A DNA stretch of 64,000 bases from Aequorivita marisscotiae (GTDB lineage Bacteria > Bacteroidota > Bacteroidia > Flavobacteriales > Flavobacteriaceae), in NCBI RefSeq assembly GCF_029814825.1, contig NZ_CP122379.1, forward strand, positions 1,426,001 to 1,490,000, read 5' to 3'. Positions 46,355 to 55,614 of this stretch are shown here, piece after piece. Numbering within the stretch: the first letter of the stretch is position 1; every line of letters begins with the position of its first letter. The notes under the pieces were generated by a model that saw nothing but the letters and a program-made list of their open reading frames with translations, made no database searches and was not told where the DNA came from. A program made the translations under genes and the position numbers.

Positions 46355-47794
46355 TTATGAGTATCCAACTGCTTCGCCAATAAGCGTTGCCGTAGTACAA
46401 TCGGTTATTTTTACGTTTACAAAATCTCCCGCTTTATAATTTTTCTTCGGAAAAACCGCAACATTATTATGCTCGGTTCTTCCGCTCCATTCGTCTTTGT
46501 TTTTCTTCGATTCTTTTTCAATTAAAACGGTTACTGTTTTGCCTAAAAAAGAAGCCGTGCGAATAGCGCTATGACTTTGTTGAAGATCTACAATCTCTGT
46601 CAATCTTCGGCTCTTTGTGTCTTCCGGCACATCGTCTTCCAGTTTGCGGGCAGCAGCTGTTCCAGGTCGCTCAGAATATTTATACATATAACCATAACTG
46701 TATTTTACATATTCCATAAGGCTTTTTGTGTCTTCGTGATCTTCCTCAGTTTCTGTTGGAAAACCAATAATCATATCCTGCGAAATGGCGCAGCCGGGAA
46801 TAATTTCCCAAATCCTGTCTATCAATTTTATATATTCTTCCCGCGTATGCTGACGGTTCATTTCTTTTAGAATTCGGGTGCTTCCACTTTGAACCGGAAG
46901 GTGAATATGGTTGCAGATATTTTTGTGTTTTGCAACAACGTGCAAAACTTCTTCGTGCATATCCTGCGGATTGCTGGTTGAAAACCGAATGCGCATTTTT
47001 GGATGTGCCGTCGCAACCATATCGAGCAATTGTGCAAAATCAGTCGCAGTTGCTTGTTGCATTTCCGAAGCATTTTTGAAATCTTTTTTCAGTCCGCCAC
47101 CATACCAAAGGTAGCTATCTACATTTTGGCCTAGCAGCGTAATTTCTTTATAGCCTTTTTCATCCAAATCTCTCACCTCTTCCAGAATGCTCTGTGGGTC
47201 TCTACTGCGTTCGCGGCCTCTTGTAAAAGGCACTACGCAAAAGGTGCACATATTATCGCAACCGCGGGTAATGCTAACAAAGGCGGTAATTCCGTTTCCG
47301 CCTAAACGCACGGGCGAAATATCGCCATACGTCTCTTCTTTTGAAAGAATTACGTTTACGGCGTCGCGACCTTCCTCCACTTCTTTCAGCAAATTAGGGA
47401 TATCTTTGTAAGCATCTGGGCCAACAACTAAATCTACTATTTTTTCTTCCTCAAGAAATTTTTCCTTTAAACGCTCAGCCATACAACCCAGAACGCCAAC
47501 TTTCATTTTTGGATTGGTCCTTCTCTTTACAGCGTTGTATTTTTCTAAACGTTTGCGAATGGTTTGTTCAGCTTTATCGCGAATGGAGCACGTATTCACC
47601 AAAACCAAATCGGCTTCCTCAAGTATATTTGTTGTGTTGTAACCTTGGTCTGAAAGTATGGAAGCCACTATTTCGCTGTCACTAAAATTCATGGCGCAGC
47701 CGTAGCTTTCAATATATAATTTTTGAGAATTATCTGTGCGCGCCTCAAGTGTTAGCGTGTTGCCTTGCGTGCTTTCGTCTATTACTTTTTTCAT
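46355..47794 (-). CDS. miaB: tRNA-2-methylthio-N6-dimethylallyladenosine synthase
   Basis: Radical SAM methylthiotransferase acting on i6A37 of tRNAs. 479 aa from ATG 47794. N-terminal UPF0004 domain supplies three Cys for the auxiliary cluster (ESYGCAMNFSDSE, VNTCSIRDKA, VLGCMAERL); radical SAM cluster Cys are in ITRGCDNMCTFCVVPFTRGRERSR; a C-terminal TRAM domain starts near FLGKTVTVLIEKES. The -7 box at 47843-47850 supports this start over a TTG at 47845. Confidence 0.96.
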   Translation of the reverse strand: MKKVIDESTQGNTLTLEARTDNSQKLYIESYGCAMNFSDSEIVASILSDQGYNTTNILEEADLVLVNTCSIRDKAEQTIRKRLEKYNAVKRRTNPKMKVGVLGCMAERLKEKFLEEEKIVDLVVGPDAYKDIPNLLKEVEEGRDAVNVILSKEETYGDISPVRLGGNGITAFVSITRGCDNMCTFCVVPFTRGRERSRDPQSILEEVRDLDEKGYKEITLLGQNVDSYLWYGGGLKKDFKNASEMQQATATDFAQLLDMVATAHPKMRIRFSTSNPQDMHEEVLHVVAKHKNICNHIHLPVQSGSTRILKEMNRQHTREEYIKLIDRIWEIIPGCAISQDMIIGFPTETEEDHEDTKSLMEYVKYSYGYMYKYSERPGTAAARKLEDDVPEDTKSRRLTEIVDLQQSHSAIRTASFLGKTVTVLIEKESKKNKDEWSGRTEHNNVAVFPKKNYKAGDFVNVKITDCTTATLIGEAVGYS

Positions 47795-47842
47795 AAAAAT
47801 CAATCTACCTTCTAAAATTTGAAATCTTAGTTCTTGAATTTG

Positions 47843-47873
47843 CAAAGATACAATTAATTGCGAGCGGTGACAA
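47843..47873 (-). promoter_or_regulatory. Bacteroidota promoter for miaB
   Basis: Minus-strand TATCTTTG (-7, 47843-47850) with TTG 20 bases upstream (47871-47873). Predicted leader is about 45 bases before the ATG at 47794. Confidence 0.6.
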
Positions 47874-48007
47874 AGTGGCAGATTGCTTTTAATAAAAATT
47901 ATTTTAATTTTAAAAATTACACGAATGTGCTATTAAAAATATAGAAAAATTGGCGTTTTTGAATTGAATATCGGGGCGGTAGTTTTCAAATTTCACACCC
48001 GAAACCT

Positions 48008-48035
48008 TTGGTATTAAAAAATTCATATACTTTTG
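48008..48035 (+). promoter_or_regulatory. Bacteroidota promoter for topA
   Basis: TTG at 48008-48010, 17-base spacer, TACTTTTG at 48028-48035. ATG at 48056 follows 20 bases later with AAAGGAT as ribosome-binding sequence. Confidence 0.7.
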
Positions 48036-48055
48036 CACTCACAATAATAAAGGAT

Positions 48056-50590
48056 ATGGCAAAGAATTTAGTGATAGTTGAGTCCCCCGCAAAAGCAAAA
48101 ACCATTGAAAAATTTCTTGGGAAAGATTTTAAAGTTTCTTCGAGTTTTGGGCACATTGCAGACCTTCCGTCCAAGGAATTGGGGGTAGATGTAGAAGGAG
48201 ATTTCACACCTAAATATATAGTGAGCAGCGATAAGAAAAAGTTGGTCGCAGAATTAAAGGCACTTTCCAAAAAAGCCGATATGGTTTGGCTAGCAAGTGA
48301 TGAGGATCGCGAGGGTGAGGCAATTGCGTGGCATTTGGCAGAGGAGTTAAAGTTGGATGATGCCAAAACAAAACGGATTGTTTTTCACGAAATTACAAAG
48401 TCGGCTATTTTAAGGGCTATCGAAAATCCGCGTCAAATAGATTATAATTTGGTAAACGCACAGCAAGCACGACGGGTTTTGGACCGTTTGGTAGGATACC
48501 AACTTTCGCCCGTACTTTGGAAAAAGGTAAAAGGAGGTCTTTCTGCAGGTCGTGTGCAATCTGTTGCCGTGCGATTAATTGTGGAGCGCGAGCGCGAAAT
48601 TGAGGCTTTTTCACCTGTTGGGTCTTATAGGATTGATGCTGAATTTACTACGCTAGATGGCAGTAAGTTTAAGGCTAAACTTCCAAAGAATTTTGAAACA
48701 GAAGAAGAAGCCCGCGAGTTTCTTCGGAAGAATTTGGGCGCCGATTATAAAATTTCAGATTTAACAAAAAAACCAGCAAGCAAAAGTCCGGCGGCACCGT
48801 TTACCACTTCAACCTTACAACAGGAAGCCGCGCGAAAATTATATTTTTCGGTAGGAAAAACAATGACCATTGCGCAACGGCTTTACGAAGCAGGACTTAT
48901 AACCTATATGCGTACCGATAGCGTTAACCTAAGTAAGGACGCTAAAAATGCGGCTCAAAAGGAAATTGAAAAATCATACGGGAAAGAATATAGCAAGCCC
49001 CGCGATTACAAAGGGAAAAGCAAGGGCGCGCAAGAAGCTCACGAGGCCATTCGCCCTACAGATATGACCCAGCACACTATTACGGGCGATCACGACCAAG
49101 CCCGCTTGTACGATTTAATTTGGAAACGAACCCTTGCTTCGCAAATGAGCGATGCGCAATTGGAGCGTACCAATGTGAAGATTGATGTAATTTCCAAAGA
49201 AAAAGTTTCTGAGAATTTTACCGCAAATGGTGAAATGATAAAATTTGATGGGTTTTTAAAAGTGTATTTGGAAGGAACCGATTTTGAGGAGGAGGAGCAA
49301 GAGGGAATGTTGCCAAATATGAAAAATGGCGATTCGCTCCAAAACAACTATATTACCGCTACAGAACGATTTACACGTCCTCCGTACAGATTCACGGAAG
49401 CCTCATTGGTAAAACAATTGGAAGAACTTGGCATTGGCCGACCTTCTACTTATGCACCTACTATTTCAACAATTATAAGTAGAAATTATGTAGAGAAGGG
49501 GACCGTGGAAGGTGTGGAGCGAAAATATTTGCAGCTTACCCTTCAAAAGGAAAATGTAAAAGACAAAACGTTGACCGAGACCGTTGGATCGGATAAAGGA
49601 AAATTGGTTCCCACCGACATTGGGATGATTGTAAACGACTTTTTGGTAGAGCATTTTGAAAATATTCTCGATTATAATTTCACTGCCAAAGTAGAGCAAG
49701 ATTTTGACGACATTGCCGAAGGAAAGGAGGAGTGGACGAAAATGATGAAGGATTTTTACGACAAATTTCACCCGCAAGTGGAACATGTGGAGGAAAATGC
49801 AGACCGGGAAAGTGGCGAGCGTATTCTTGGCGAGGATCCAGAAACGGGCCGAACCGTTCTAGTGCGCTTAGGTAAATACGGGCCCATGGCACAAATTGGC
49901 GCGCCAGACGATGAGGAGAAAAAGTTTGCCAGCTTACGTCCAGATCAGCAATTGCATATGGTAACCTTTGAAGAAGTGATGGATCTGTTTAAACTTCCAA
50001 AAACGCTTGGCATTTACGATAATGAAGAAGTTGAGGTTAACAATGGACGATTTGGACCTTATGTTCGTTTTGGTAAAACCTTTATTTCACTTCCAAAGGG
50101 GATGGATCCGCTGGATGTAGATATGGCTTTCGCAAAGAAATTAATTGAAGAAAAAAAGAAAGCCGACGCACCTATATATATGTATGAAGATTTGCCCGTT
50201 CAAAAAGGGGTGGGGCGTTTTGGTCCATTTATAAAATGGAACAACATGTTTATTAACGTAAACAAAAAATACGATTTTGATAATCTCTCCGATCAAGATA
50301 TTGTACAACTTATTGAAGACAAAAAACAAAAGGAAATTGATAAGTTAATCAACGAATGGCCGGAAGAAAAAATACGTATTGAAAAAGCGCGATGGGGCAG
50401 ATTTAATATTATAAAAGGAAAAACTAAGGTGGAATTGCCAAAAGGCACCGAGGCCGACAAAATATCTTTAGAAGAAGCAAAAGCTTTGTTGGAGAAGAAA
50501 AGTCCAAAAAAGAAAACTGCAGCAAAGAAGAAAACCGCCGCAAAAAAGAAAACCACCACTAAGAAAAAAGCTACAGCTAAGAAAAAATAA
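48056..50590 (+). CDS. topA: DNA topoisomerase I
   Basis: Type IA topoisomerase that relaxes negative supercoils. 844 aa from ATG 48056. Toprim domain: LVIVESPAKAKTIEKFLG and WLASDEDREGEAIAWHLAEE; active-site Tyr in YEAGLITYMRTDSVNLS; LGIGRPSTYAPTISTI follows. The C-terminal part has GRFGPYVRFG and GRFGPFIKWN topo-C repeats in place of the four-Cys zinc fingers of E. coli, then a lysine-rich tail (KKKTAAKKK repeats, about 35 residues). The stop shares one base with the start of the arginase-fold gene. Confidence 0.96.
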   Translation: MAKNLVIVESPAKAKTIEKFLGKDFKVSSSFGHIADLPSKELGVDVEGDFTPKYIVSSDKKKLVAELKALSKKADMVWLASDEDREGEAIAWHLAEELKLDDAKTKRIVFHEITKSAILRAIENPRQIDYNLVNAQQARRVLDRLVGYQLSPVLWKKVKGGLSAGRVQSVAVRLIVEREREIEAFSPVGSYRIDAEFTTLDGSKFKAKLPKNFETEEEAREFLRKNLGADYKISDLTKKPASKSPAAPFTTSTLQQEAARKLYFSVGKTMTIAQRLYEAGLITYMRTDSVNLSKDAKNAAQKEIEKSYGKEYSKPRDYKGKSKGAQEAHEAIRPTDMTQHTITGDHDQARLYDLIWKRTLASQMSDAQLERTNVKIDVISKEKVSENFTANGEMIKFDGFLKVYLEGTDFEEEEQEGMLPNMKNGDSLQNNYITATERFTRPPYRFTEASLVKQLEELGIGRPSTYAPTISTIISRNYVEKGTVEGVERKYLQLTLQKENVKDKTLTETVGSDKGKLVPTDIGMIVNDFLVEHFENILDYNFTAKVEQDFDDIAEGKEEWTKMMKDFYDKFHPQVEHVEENADRESGERILGEDPETGRTVLVRLGKYGPMAQIGAPDDEEKKFASLRPDQQLHMVTFEEVMDLFKLPKTLGIYDNEEVEVNNGRFGPYVRFGKTFISLPKGMDPLDVDMAFAKKLIEEKKKADAPIYMYEDLPVQKGVGRFGPFIKWNNMFINVNKKYDFDNLSDQDIVQLIEDKKQKEIDKLINEWPEEKIRIEKARWGRFNIIKGKTKVELPKGTEADKISLEEAKALLEKKSPKKKTAAKKKTAAKKKTTTKKKATAKKK

Positions 50591-51753
50591 TGATAGCATT
50601 TTTATCTCCAGTTTCAAAAAAGGTGTTGGCACATCGCGAAATTCTACCTTTGGGAACCTTAGGAAAACAAATTGACCCCCATGCCGAAAAGGAGGAGCTG
50701 CCCAATTTAAAAGGTGTAAAGTTTGCCATTGTTGGAATTAAGGAAAATCGTGGCGATGTAGATTATATTGGCGAAGACCTCTGTTTTGATCGGTACCGGA
50801 AAGCATTGTATTCGCTTTATCCTGGCAATTGGAATTACAAAATAATAGATCTCGGCGATATTGAAAAGGGCAACACAGTAGAAGACACGCGTTTTGCAGC
50901 AAAGGAAGTTATTGCTGCCCTGTTAAAAAAACATATTGTGCCATTGGTGCTCGGTGGAAGCCAAGATTTGGCCTATGCACAGTATCGCAGCTACGACAAT
51001 TTGGGGCCGATGGTAAATGTGGTTAATATAGATAATAGATTTGACCTCGGAAATGCTGAATTGCCAATTTCGAACAAATCGTATGTAGGAAAAATGGTAG
51101 TAGACCAGCCGTATAATCTTTTTAATTATAGTGCTCTCGGTTACCAATCGTTTTTTAATGCGCCGCAGGAAATTGCATTAATGGACAAACTTTTTTTTGA
51201 TGCTTACCGCTTGGGCGAAATCACTGCTGATTTAACTACGGTAGAGCCTATTATGCGCGATGCAGATTTGGTAACTCTAGATGTTACAGCAATAAAAAGT
51301 TCAGAATTAAGTTATAAAAATAATGATAGCCCAAATGGTTTTGACGGCCGCGAAATTTGTGCAATTTCGCGATATGCCGGTATAAGCAATAAAGTTAAAT
51401 CTTTTGGCGTTTATGAATTAAGTAATTCTATTGAAAGTAAGAGCGGTGCAATGCTTGTGGCGCAAATACTTTGGTATTTTATTGAAGGCTATAATTTTAG
51501 GGTTGCCGATGATGATTTTGACAACGAAAGTCTTTTTACCACCTATAAAGTACCCATTGAAGACCAAGTTTTAGAATTTAAAAAAAGTAATAAAACAGAA
51601 AGATGGTGGATTGTTTTGCCTTTTCTTTCAAATGTTAATAATAAATTAAAAAGGCGTACGTTATTACCTTGCACTTATGGCGAATATTTGGGTGCATGTA
51701 ATCAGGAAATTCCTGAAAGGTGGTTGAAAGCCCGCTACAAGAATGAAGTATAA
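50590..51753 (+). CDS. Arginase-fold protein lacking metal ligands (annotated as formimidoylglutamase in homologues)
   Basis: 387 aa protein with the arginase/agmatinase fold. The three ligand motifs can be aligned but are degenerate: LVLGGSQDLAYA instead of GGEHS (His lost), NIDNRFDLG instead of DAHADL (His lost), and TLDVTAIKSSEL instead of DLDALDP (second Asp lost). The agmatinase at 29477-30430 in this window keeps all of them. A binuclear manganese hydrolase is therefore unlikely, despite the usual database name. A C-terminal extension of about 60 residues (WWIVLPFLSNVNN..., LPCTYGEYLGACNQEIPERW) is not part of canonical arginases. Position between topA and gldK, with one-base overlap to topA and about 115 bases before gldK, points to a link with gliding/type IX secretion. 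Confidence 0.82.
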   Translation: MIAFLSPVSKKVLAHREILPLGTLGKQIDPHAEKEELPNLKGVKFAIVGIKENRGDVDYIGEDLCFDRYRKALYSLYPGNWNYKIIDLGDIEKGNTVEDTRFAAKEVIAALLKKHIVPLVLGGSQDLAYAQYRSYDNLGPMVNVVNIDNRFDLGNAELPISNKSYVGKMVVDQPYNLFNYSALGYQSFFNAPQEIALMDKLFFDAYRLGEITADLTTVEPIMRDADLVTLDVTAIKSSELSYKNNDSPNGFDGREICAISRYAGISNKVKSFGVYELSNSIESKSGAMLVAQILWYFIEGYNFRVADDDFDNESLFTTYKVPIEDQVLEFKKSNKTERWWIVLPFLSNVNNKLKRRTLLPCTYGEYLGACNQEIPERWLKARYKNEV

Positions 51754-51868
51754 CTTAAGTAAACAAGTAAAGGTAGGTATCAATGAATTTTCAAAAAAAA
51801 AAATTGTTTTTTTGGATTTTTATAGATACGTTTACGCCCTTGAATCTCAAAATTTAACCAAAATACCT

Positions 51869-53242
51869 ATGAAGAAGTTTATTGCATTAACTGCGATCGT
51901 TGCCTTTTTATTCAGTTGTAACTCTGGAGACCGAGGCGAATTGGTTGGAGTAAAAGGTAAAAAATGGTATCCTCAAAAACCTTATGGAATGACTCTTATA
52001 CCTGGTGGATCCTTCATTATGGGTAAAAGTGATGACGATTTTGTTGCGGTAAATGATGCCCCAACAAAAACGGTTACCGTTCGCTCATTCTATATGGATG
52101 AAACCGAAATTACAAATTCGGAATACCGTCAATTTGTAAATTGGGTAAGAGATTCTACCGTACGATTACGACTTGCAATTCAGGCAGACATGGTTGGGGC
52201 AACTCCTGGCGATGGCGGAATTGGTGAATTTGCATTTGTTGATCAGGAAAACGAAGAAATGACGCCGTACCAACAATATATGTACGATAATTATTTTGGG
52301 ATGGGTGAAGATTACTACGCCGGTAGAAAACTGAATGATAAAATAGATATTATTTGGGATACTTCGGAATATCCAGACGAATACTATTCAGAAGTGATGG
52401 ATACCATGTATATTCCAATTGAAGAATCGTACAACGGACAGCGTACTATAGATGTTAGCAAACTGAAATTCCAATATACTTACATGGATATTCAGGCTGC
52501 CGCAAGAGACAAAAGCAAACGAAGAAAAGATTTTATTAAAAAGGAAGAAATAAACATTTATCCAGATACAACCGTTTGGATTAGAGATTTCAACTACTCG
52601 TATAATGAGCCAATGCACAACGATTATTTTTGGCATCAAGCTTATGGCGATTATCCAGTTGTTGGGGTAAGCTGGAAACAAGCGAAGGCATTTACCGCTT
52701 GGAGAACATTATATAAAAACGCGTATCAAAAATCTAAAAACAAGAATTTCGTAAATTCATTCCGCCTCCCTGGAGAAGCAGAGTGGGAATATGCCGCTCG
52801 TGGCGGTCTTGAATCTGCAACCTATCCTTGGGGTGGTCCTTATGCAAAAAACGACCGCGGTTGTTTTATGGCAAACTTTAAACCATTACGCGGAGATTAT
52901 GCTGCAGACCAAGCCTTGTACACCGTAGAGGCTAAAAGTTACGAACCAAACGATTTTAACCTCTATAATATGTCCGGAAACGTGGCAGAATGGGTGGCTT
53001 CTTCTTACGACCCCGCTTCCTACGATTTCAGTTCAACTATGAACCCGAATGTAAATGACGATGATAATATGCGTAAAGTGGTGCGTGGTGGTTCTTGGAA
53101 AGATGTAGCTTACTTTCTTCAAGTAAGTACCCGTGATTACGAATATGCAGACTCGGCAAGAAGTTATATAGGCTTCAGAACTGTTCAAGATTACATGGGA
53201 ACAGACGTAGTTTTAAATCAAAACTTTGGCGACGCGCGCTAA
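51869..53242 (+). CDS. gldK: Gliding motility lipoprotein GldK (T9SS ring component)
   Basis: Outer membrane lipoprotein that with GldN forms the periplasmic ring of the type IX secretion system. 457 aa from ATG 51869 (MKKFIALTAIVAFLFSC, lipobox LFSC); the open frame extends 42 codons upstream, but that part overlaps the preceding gene and lacks a signal peptide. The body is an FGE-sulfatase (formylglycine-generating-enzyme-like) domain: YGMTLIPGGSFIMGKSDDDF, DETEITNSEYRQFVNWV, VVGVSWKQAKAFTAWR, FRLPGEAEWEYAARGG, NMSGNVAEWVASSYD and VVRGGSWKD. First of four contiguous gld genes. Confidence 0.96.
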   Translation: MKKFIALTAIVAFLFSCNSGDRGELVGVKGKKWYPQKPYGMTLIPGGSFIMGKSDDDFVAVNDAPTKTVTVRSFYMDETEITNSEYRQFVNWVRDSTVRLRLAIQADMVGATPGDGGIGEFAFVDQENEEMTPYQQYMYDNYFGMGEDYYAGRKLNDKIDIIWDTSEYPDEYYSEVMDTMYIPIEESYNGQRTIDVSKLKFQYTYMDIQAAARDKSKRRKDFIKKEEINIYPDTTVWIRDFNYSYNEPMHNDYFWHQAYGDYPVVGVSWKQAKAFTAWRTLYKNAYQKSKNKNFVNSFRLPGEAEWEYAARGGLESATYPWGGPYAKNDRGCFMANFKPLRGDYAADQALYTVEAKSYEPNDFNLYNMSGNVAEWVASSYDPASYDFSSTMNPNVNDDDNMRKVVRGGSWKDVAYFLQVSTRDYEYADSARSYIGFRTVQDYMGTDVVLNQNFGDAR

Positions 53243-53305
53243 TACCCCATATTTACTAAACTCAATCAACCTTAACTAAAAACTCTCAATTAAAAATTAA
53301 GCATT

Positions 53306-53971
53306 ATGGCACAATCAAAATCATCTAAAAAACTATTTAATATGGCCTATGGCCTTGGAGCATCCGTTGTTATTTTAGGAGCGCTTTTTAAAATTCTTCA
53401 CTGGGAAGTAAACCTTGGGGTTTTTAATCTAGACGGAGGTCTTCTATTGGCAATCGGACTTATTACTGAAGCAATTATTTTCGCAATCTCTGCATTTGAG
53501 CCTGTAGATGACGATTTGGATTGGTCTTTGGTTTATCCTGAATTGGCTGGTGGTGCTAGTGCAAATAGAAAAGCTGTTGCAAAGGAAACCGAAGATGCGC
53601 AAGGGCTTTTGTCTAAAAAATTGGACGATATGCTTAAAGATGCGCGTATTGATTCAGAATTAATGAACAGCCTTACTACAAGTATCCGTTCTTTTGAAGG
53701 TGCCGCCAAAGGAATGGCTCCAACTGCTGAAGCAATGAATTCAACTAAAAAGTACAGCGAAGAAATGGCGCTTGCAGCTGCACAAATGGATTCATTAAAT
53801 AGCTTGTATAAAGTTCAGATAGAGTCAACAAGCCGTCAAGCTGAAGCAAACAAAGAAGTTGCTGAAAATGCAGAACAATTAAAACAACAAATGCAGCACC
53901 TAGCTACCAACCTTTCTTCATTGAACGGCGTTTACGGAGGTATGCTTTCTGCAATGGGTAGTAAAAACTAA
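53306..53971 (+). CDS. gldL: Gliding motility protein GldL (T9SS motor)
   Basis: Inner membrane proton-driven motor partner of GldM. 221 aa with two transmembrane helices near the N-terminus: KLFNMAYGLGASVVILGALFKILHW and LLLAIGLITEAIIFAISAFEP, the latter with the conserved Glu in the membrane that carries protons. The remaining 150 residues are cytoplasmic coiled coil (DDMLKDARIDSELMNSLTTSI, EEMALAAAQMDSLNSLYKVQIES). 63 bases after gldK and 44 before gldM. Confidence 0.97.
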   Translation: MAQSKSSKKLFNMAYGLGASVVILGALFKILHWEVNLGVFNLDGGLLLAIGLITEAIIFAISAFEPVDDDLDWSLVYPELAGGASANRKAVAKETEDAQGLLSKKLDDMLKDARIDSELMNSLTTSIRSFEGAAKGMAPTAEAMNSTKKYSEEMALAAAQMDSLNSLYKVQIESTSRQAEANKEVAENAEQLKQQMQHLATNLSSLNGVYGGMLSAMGSKN

Positions 53972-54015
53972 GATAGGGTTTCACCTTAATTATTAATCTT
54001 TAAAAAGGAATAAAA

Positions 54016-55590
54016 ATGGCAGGAGGAAAACTATCCCCAAGGCAACGAATGATTAACCTGATGTATCTGGTTTTCATTGCAATGCTAGCACTTAACATGT
54101 CTAAAGAAGTATTATCGGCTTTTGGACTTTTAAACGAAAAAATATCCGAGGCGAATGTATCAACATCGCAGCGTAACCAACAATTTATGGAAGGTCTGGC
54201 TGTAAAAGCAGCTGACGAACCAGGTCAATATGCCGCAGTTGAAGCAAAAGCTAAGGAAATCTCACAAATATCGGATGAGCTGGATACCTACATTGCTAGT
54301 CTTAAATCGGCTTCAATGGAAAAAGTAAAAGATCCATCAGATTACGAAGTGATGGATAAACCAGATTATTTTAACAATCTGTTTTTTACAGGAGATAAAT
54401 ACAAAAAAGGCGGACAAGAATTTATTGATCAAATGGATGCTTACCGTACCGAAATGATTAAAATTCTATCAGATCCTGCCTTGGAAAAAGTTGCTGGTAT
54501 TGAGGAAATAAAAAAATCTATTGAAGCTAACTTTTCAACCGCGGAAGAAACCAATCGCAATGGTAAAAAAGTAAAATGGTTAAATTATAACTACGAAGGC
54601 TTCCCATTGGTAGCTTCAATTACTAAGCTTACTCAGATACAAGCTGACGTTAAAACAACTAAAAGTGAAGTTTTACAAAGAATGTTGGCAGGACAACAAG
54701 CTGCAGCATTGTCTTTTAGCAACTACTCTACATTAATGGAAACTTCAAAATCTGCCTATTATGCAGGCGAAACTTTTGATGGAGCCATTGTTTTAGGACG
54801 TACAGATGAAAGCACTAAGCCAAAGAGAGCCGAATTAACCTTAGACGGAAGAAAACTTGAAGAAGGCAAAGATTATACCTTCGAAGGAGGTAAGGTAAAG
54901 CTAAGCGTTAGTGCAGGTTCTCCAGGTGATCATAAAATAGAAGGAACCTTATACTACGGTGAAGGTGGTGAAGAAACAGAAGTAGCGGTAGATAGATCTT
55001 TCGCTACAATTTCAATGCCTAACTCTGCAGTAATTGCTGCAGATAAAATGAATGTTGTTTATCGTGGTGTAGATAACCCAATGACGGTTTCTATTCCAGG
55101 TATTCCGGACAATAAAGTAAATGCCTCTGCACCTGGCTTATCTAGAGTATCGGGTAGTAAATATGTTATGCGTCCTGGTTCTGGTAGAACGGTTACAATT
55201 TCGGCAAACGGAACATTGCCAGACGGCAAGCCAGTTGGCTCTAAATCTGAATTCCGTATAAAGGATATTCCTGCGCCAGTGGGTGCCATTCGTGGCGAAA
55301 CCGGAATTGTGCGTATGGAACGCGGCGGTCTTGAAATTTCATCGGTATCGGCAGTATTGCCAGATTTCGATTTTGATGTAAACTTAAATGTTTCCGGCTT
55401 TAGTTTCAAAGTTTCTGGGCAACCAACAGTACGTGTAAACGGAACCAAATTAGATGCAGCTGCAAAAGGCGCTCTAAGAAGAGCGGGAAGAGGCGAAACC
55501 GTACAAATTTTCGATATAAATGCGAAAGTATCAGGAAGTGGCGTTATACTTAAGAAAACTTCGCCAGTAATTATCGAATTGACAAACTAA
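54016..55590 (+). CDS. gldM: Gliding motility protein GldM (T9SS motor)
   Basis: 524 aa inner membrane protein whose periplasmic part reaches the GldK/GldN ring. N-terminal helix (LSPRQRMINLMYLVFIAMLALNMSKEVLSAFGLLNE, about residues 12-40) spans the membrane with conserved Arg residues before it; periplasmic domains D1 (helical, to about 220) and D2-D4 (beta-rich, SAYYAGETFDGAIVLGR, VIAADKMNVVYRGVDNP, PAPVGAIRGETGIVRMERGGLEIS) follow. Length and layout match F. johnsoniae GldM. Confidence 0.97.
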   Translation: MAGGKLSPRQRMINLMYLVFIAMLALNMSKEVLSAFGLLNEKISEANVSTSQRNQQFMEGLAVKAADEPGQYAAVEAKAKEISQISDELDTYIASLKSASMEKVKDPSDYEVMDKPDYFNNLFFTGDKYKKGGQEFIDQMDAYRTEMIKILSDPALEKVAGIEEIKKSIEANFSTAEETNRNGKKVKWLNYNYEGFPLVASITKLTQIQADVKTTKSEVLQRMLAGQQAAALSFSNYSTLMETSKSAYYAGETFDGAIVLGRTDESTKPKRAELTLDGRKLEEGKDYTFEGGKVKLSVSAGSPGDHKIEGTLYYGEGGEETEVAVDRSFATISMPNSAVIAADKMNVVYRGVDNPMTVSIPGIPDNKVNASAPGLSRVSGSKYVMRPGSGRTVTISANGTLPDGKPVGSKSEFRIKDIPAPVGAIRGETGIVRMERGGLEISSVSAVLPDFDFDVNLNVSGFSFKVSGQPTVRVNGTKLDAAAKGALRRAGRGETVQIFDINAKVSGSGVILKKTSPVIIELTN

Positions 55591-55614
55591 TTTTAGAATA
55601 AAACCCCTATAGGT

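Noticed and set aside
50590..51753. Formimidoylglutamase assignment (histidine utilisation)
   Set aside because: The metal ligands needed for the reaction are missing and no other hut gene is in the window.
51743..51868. Longer gldK start at 51743
   Set aside because: It would overlap the preceding gene and put 42 residues without signal features before the lipoprotein signal peptide.
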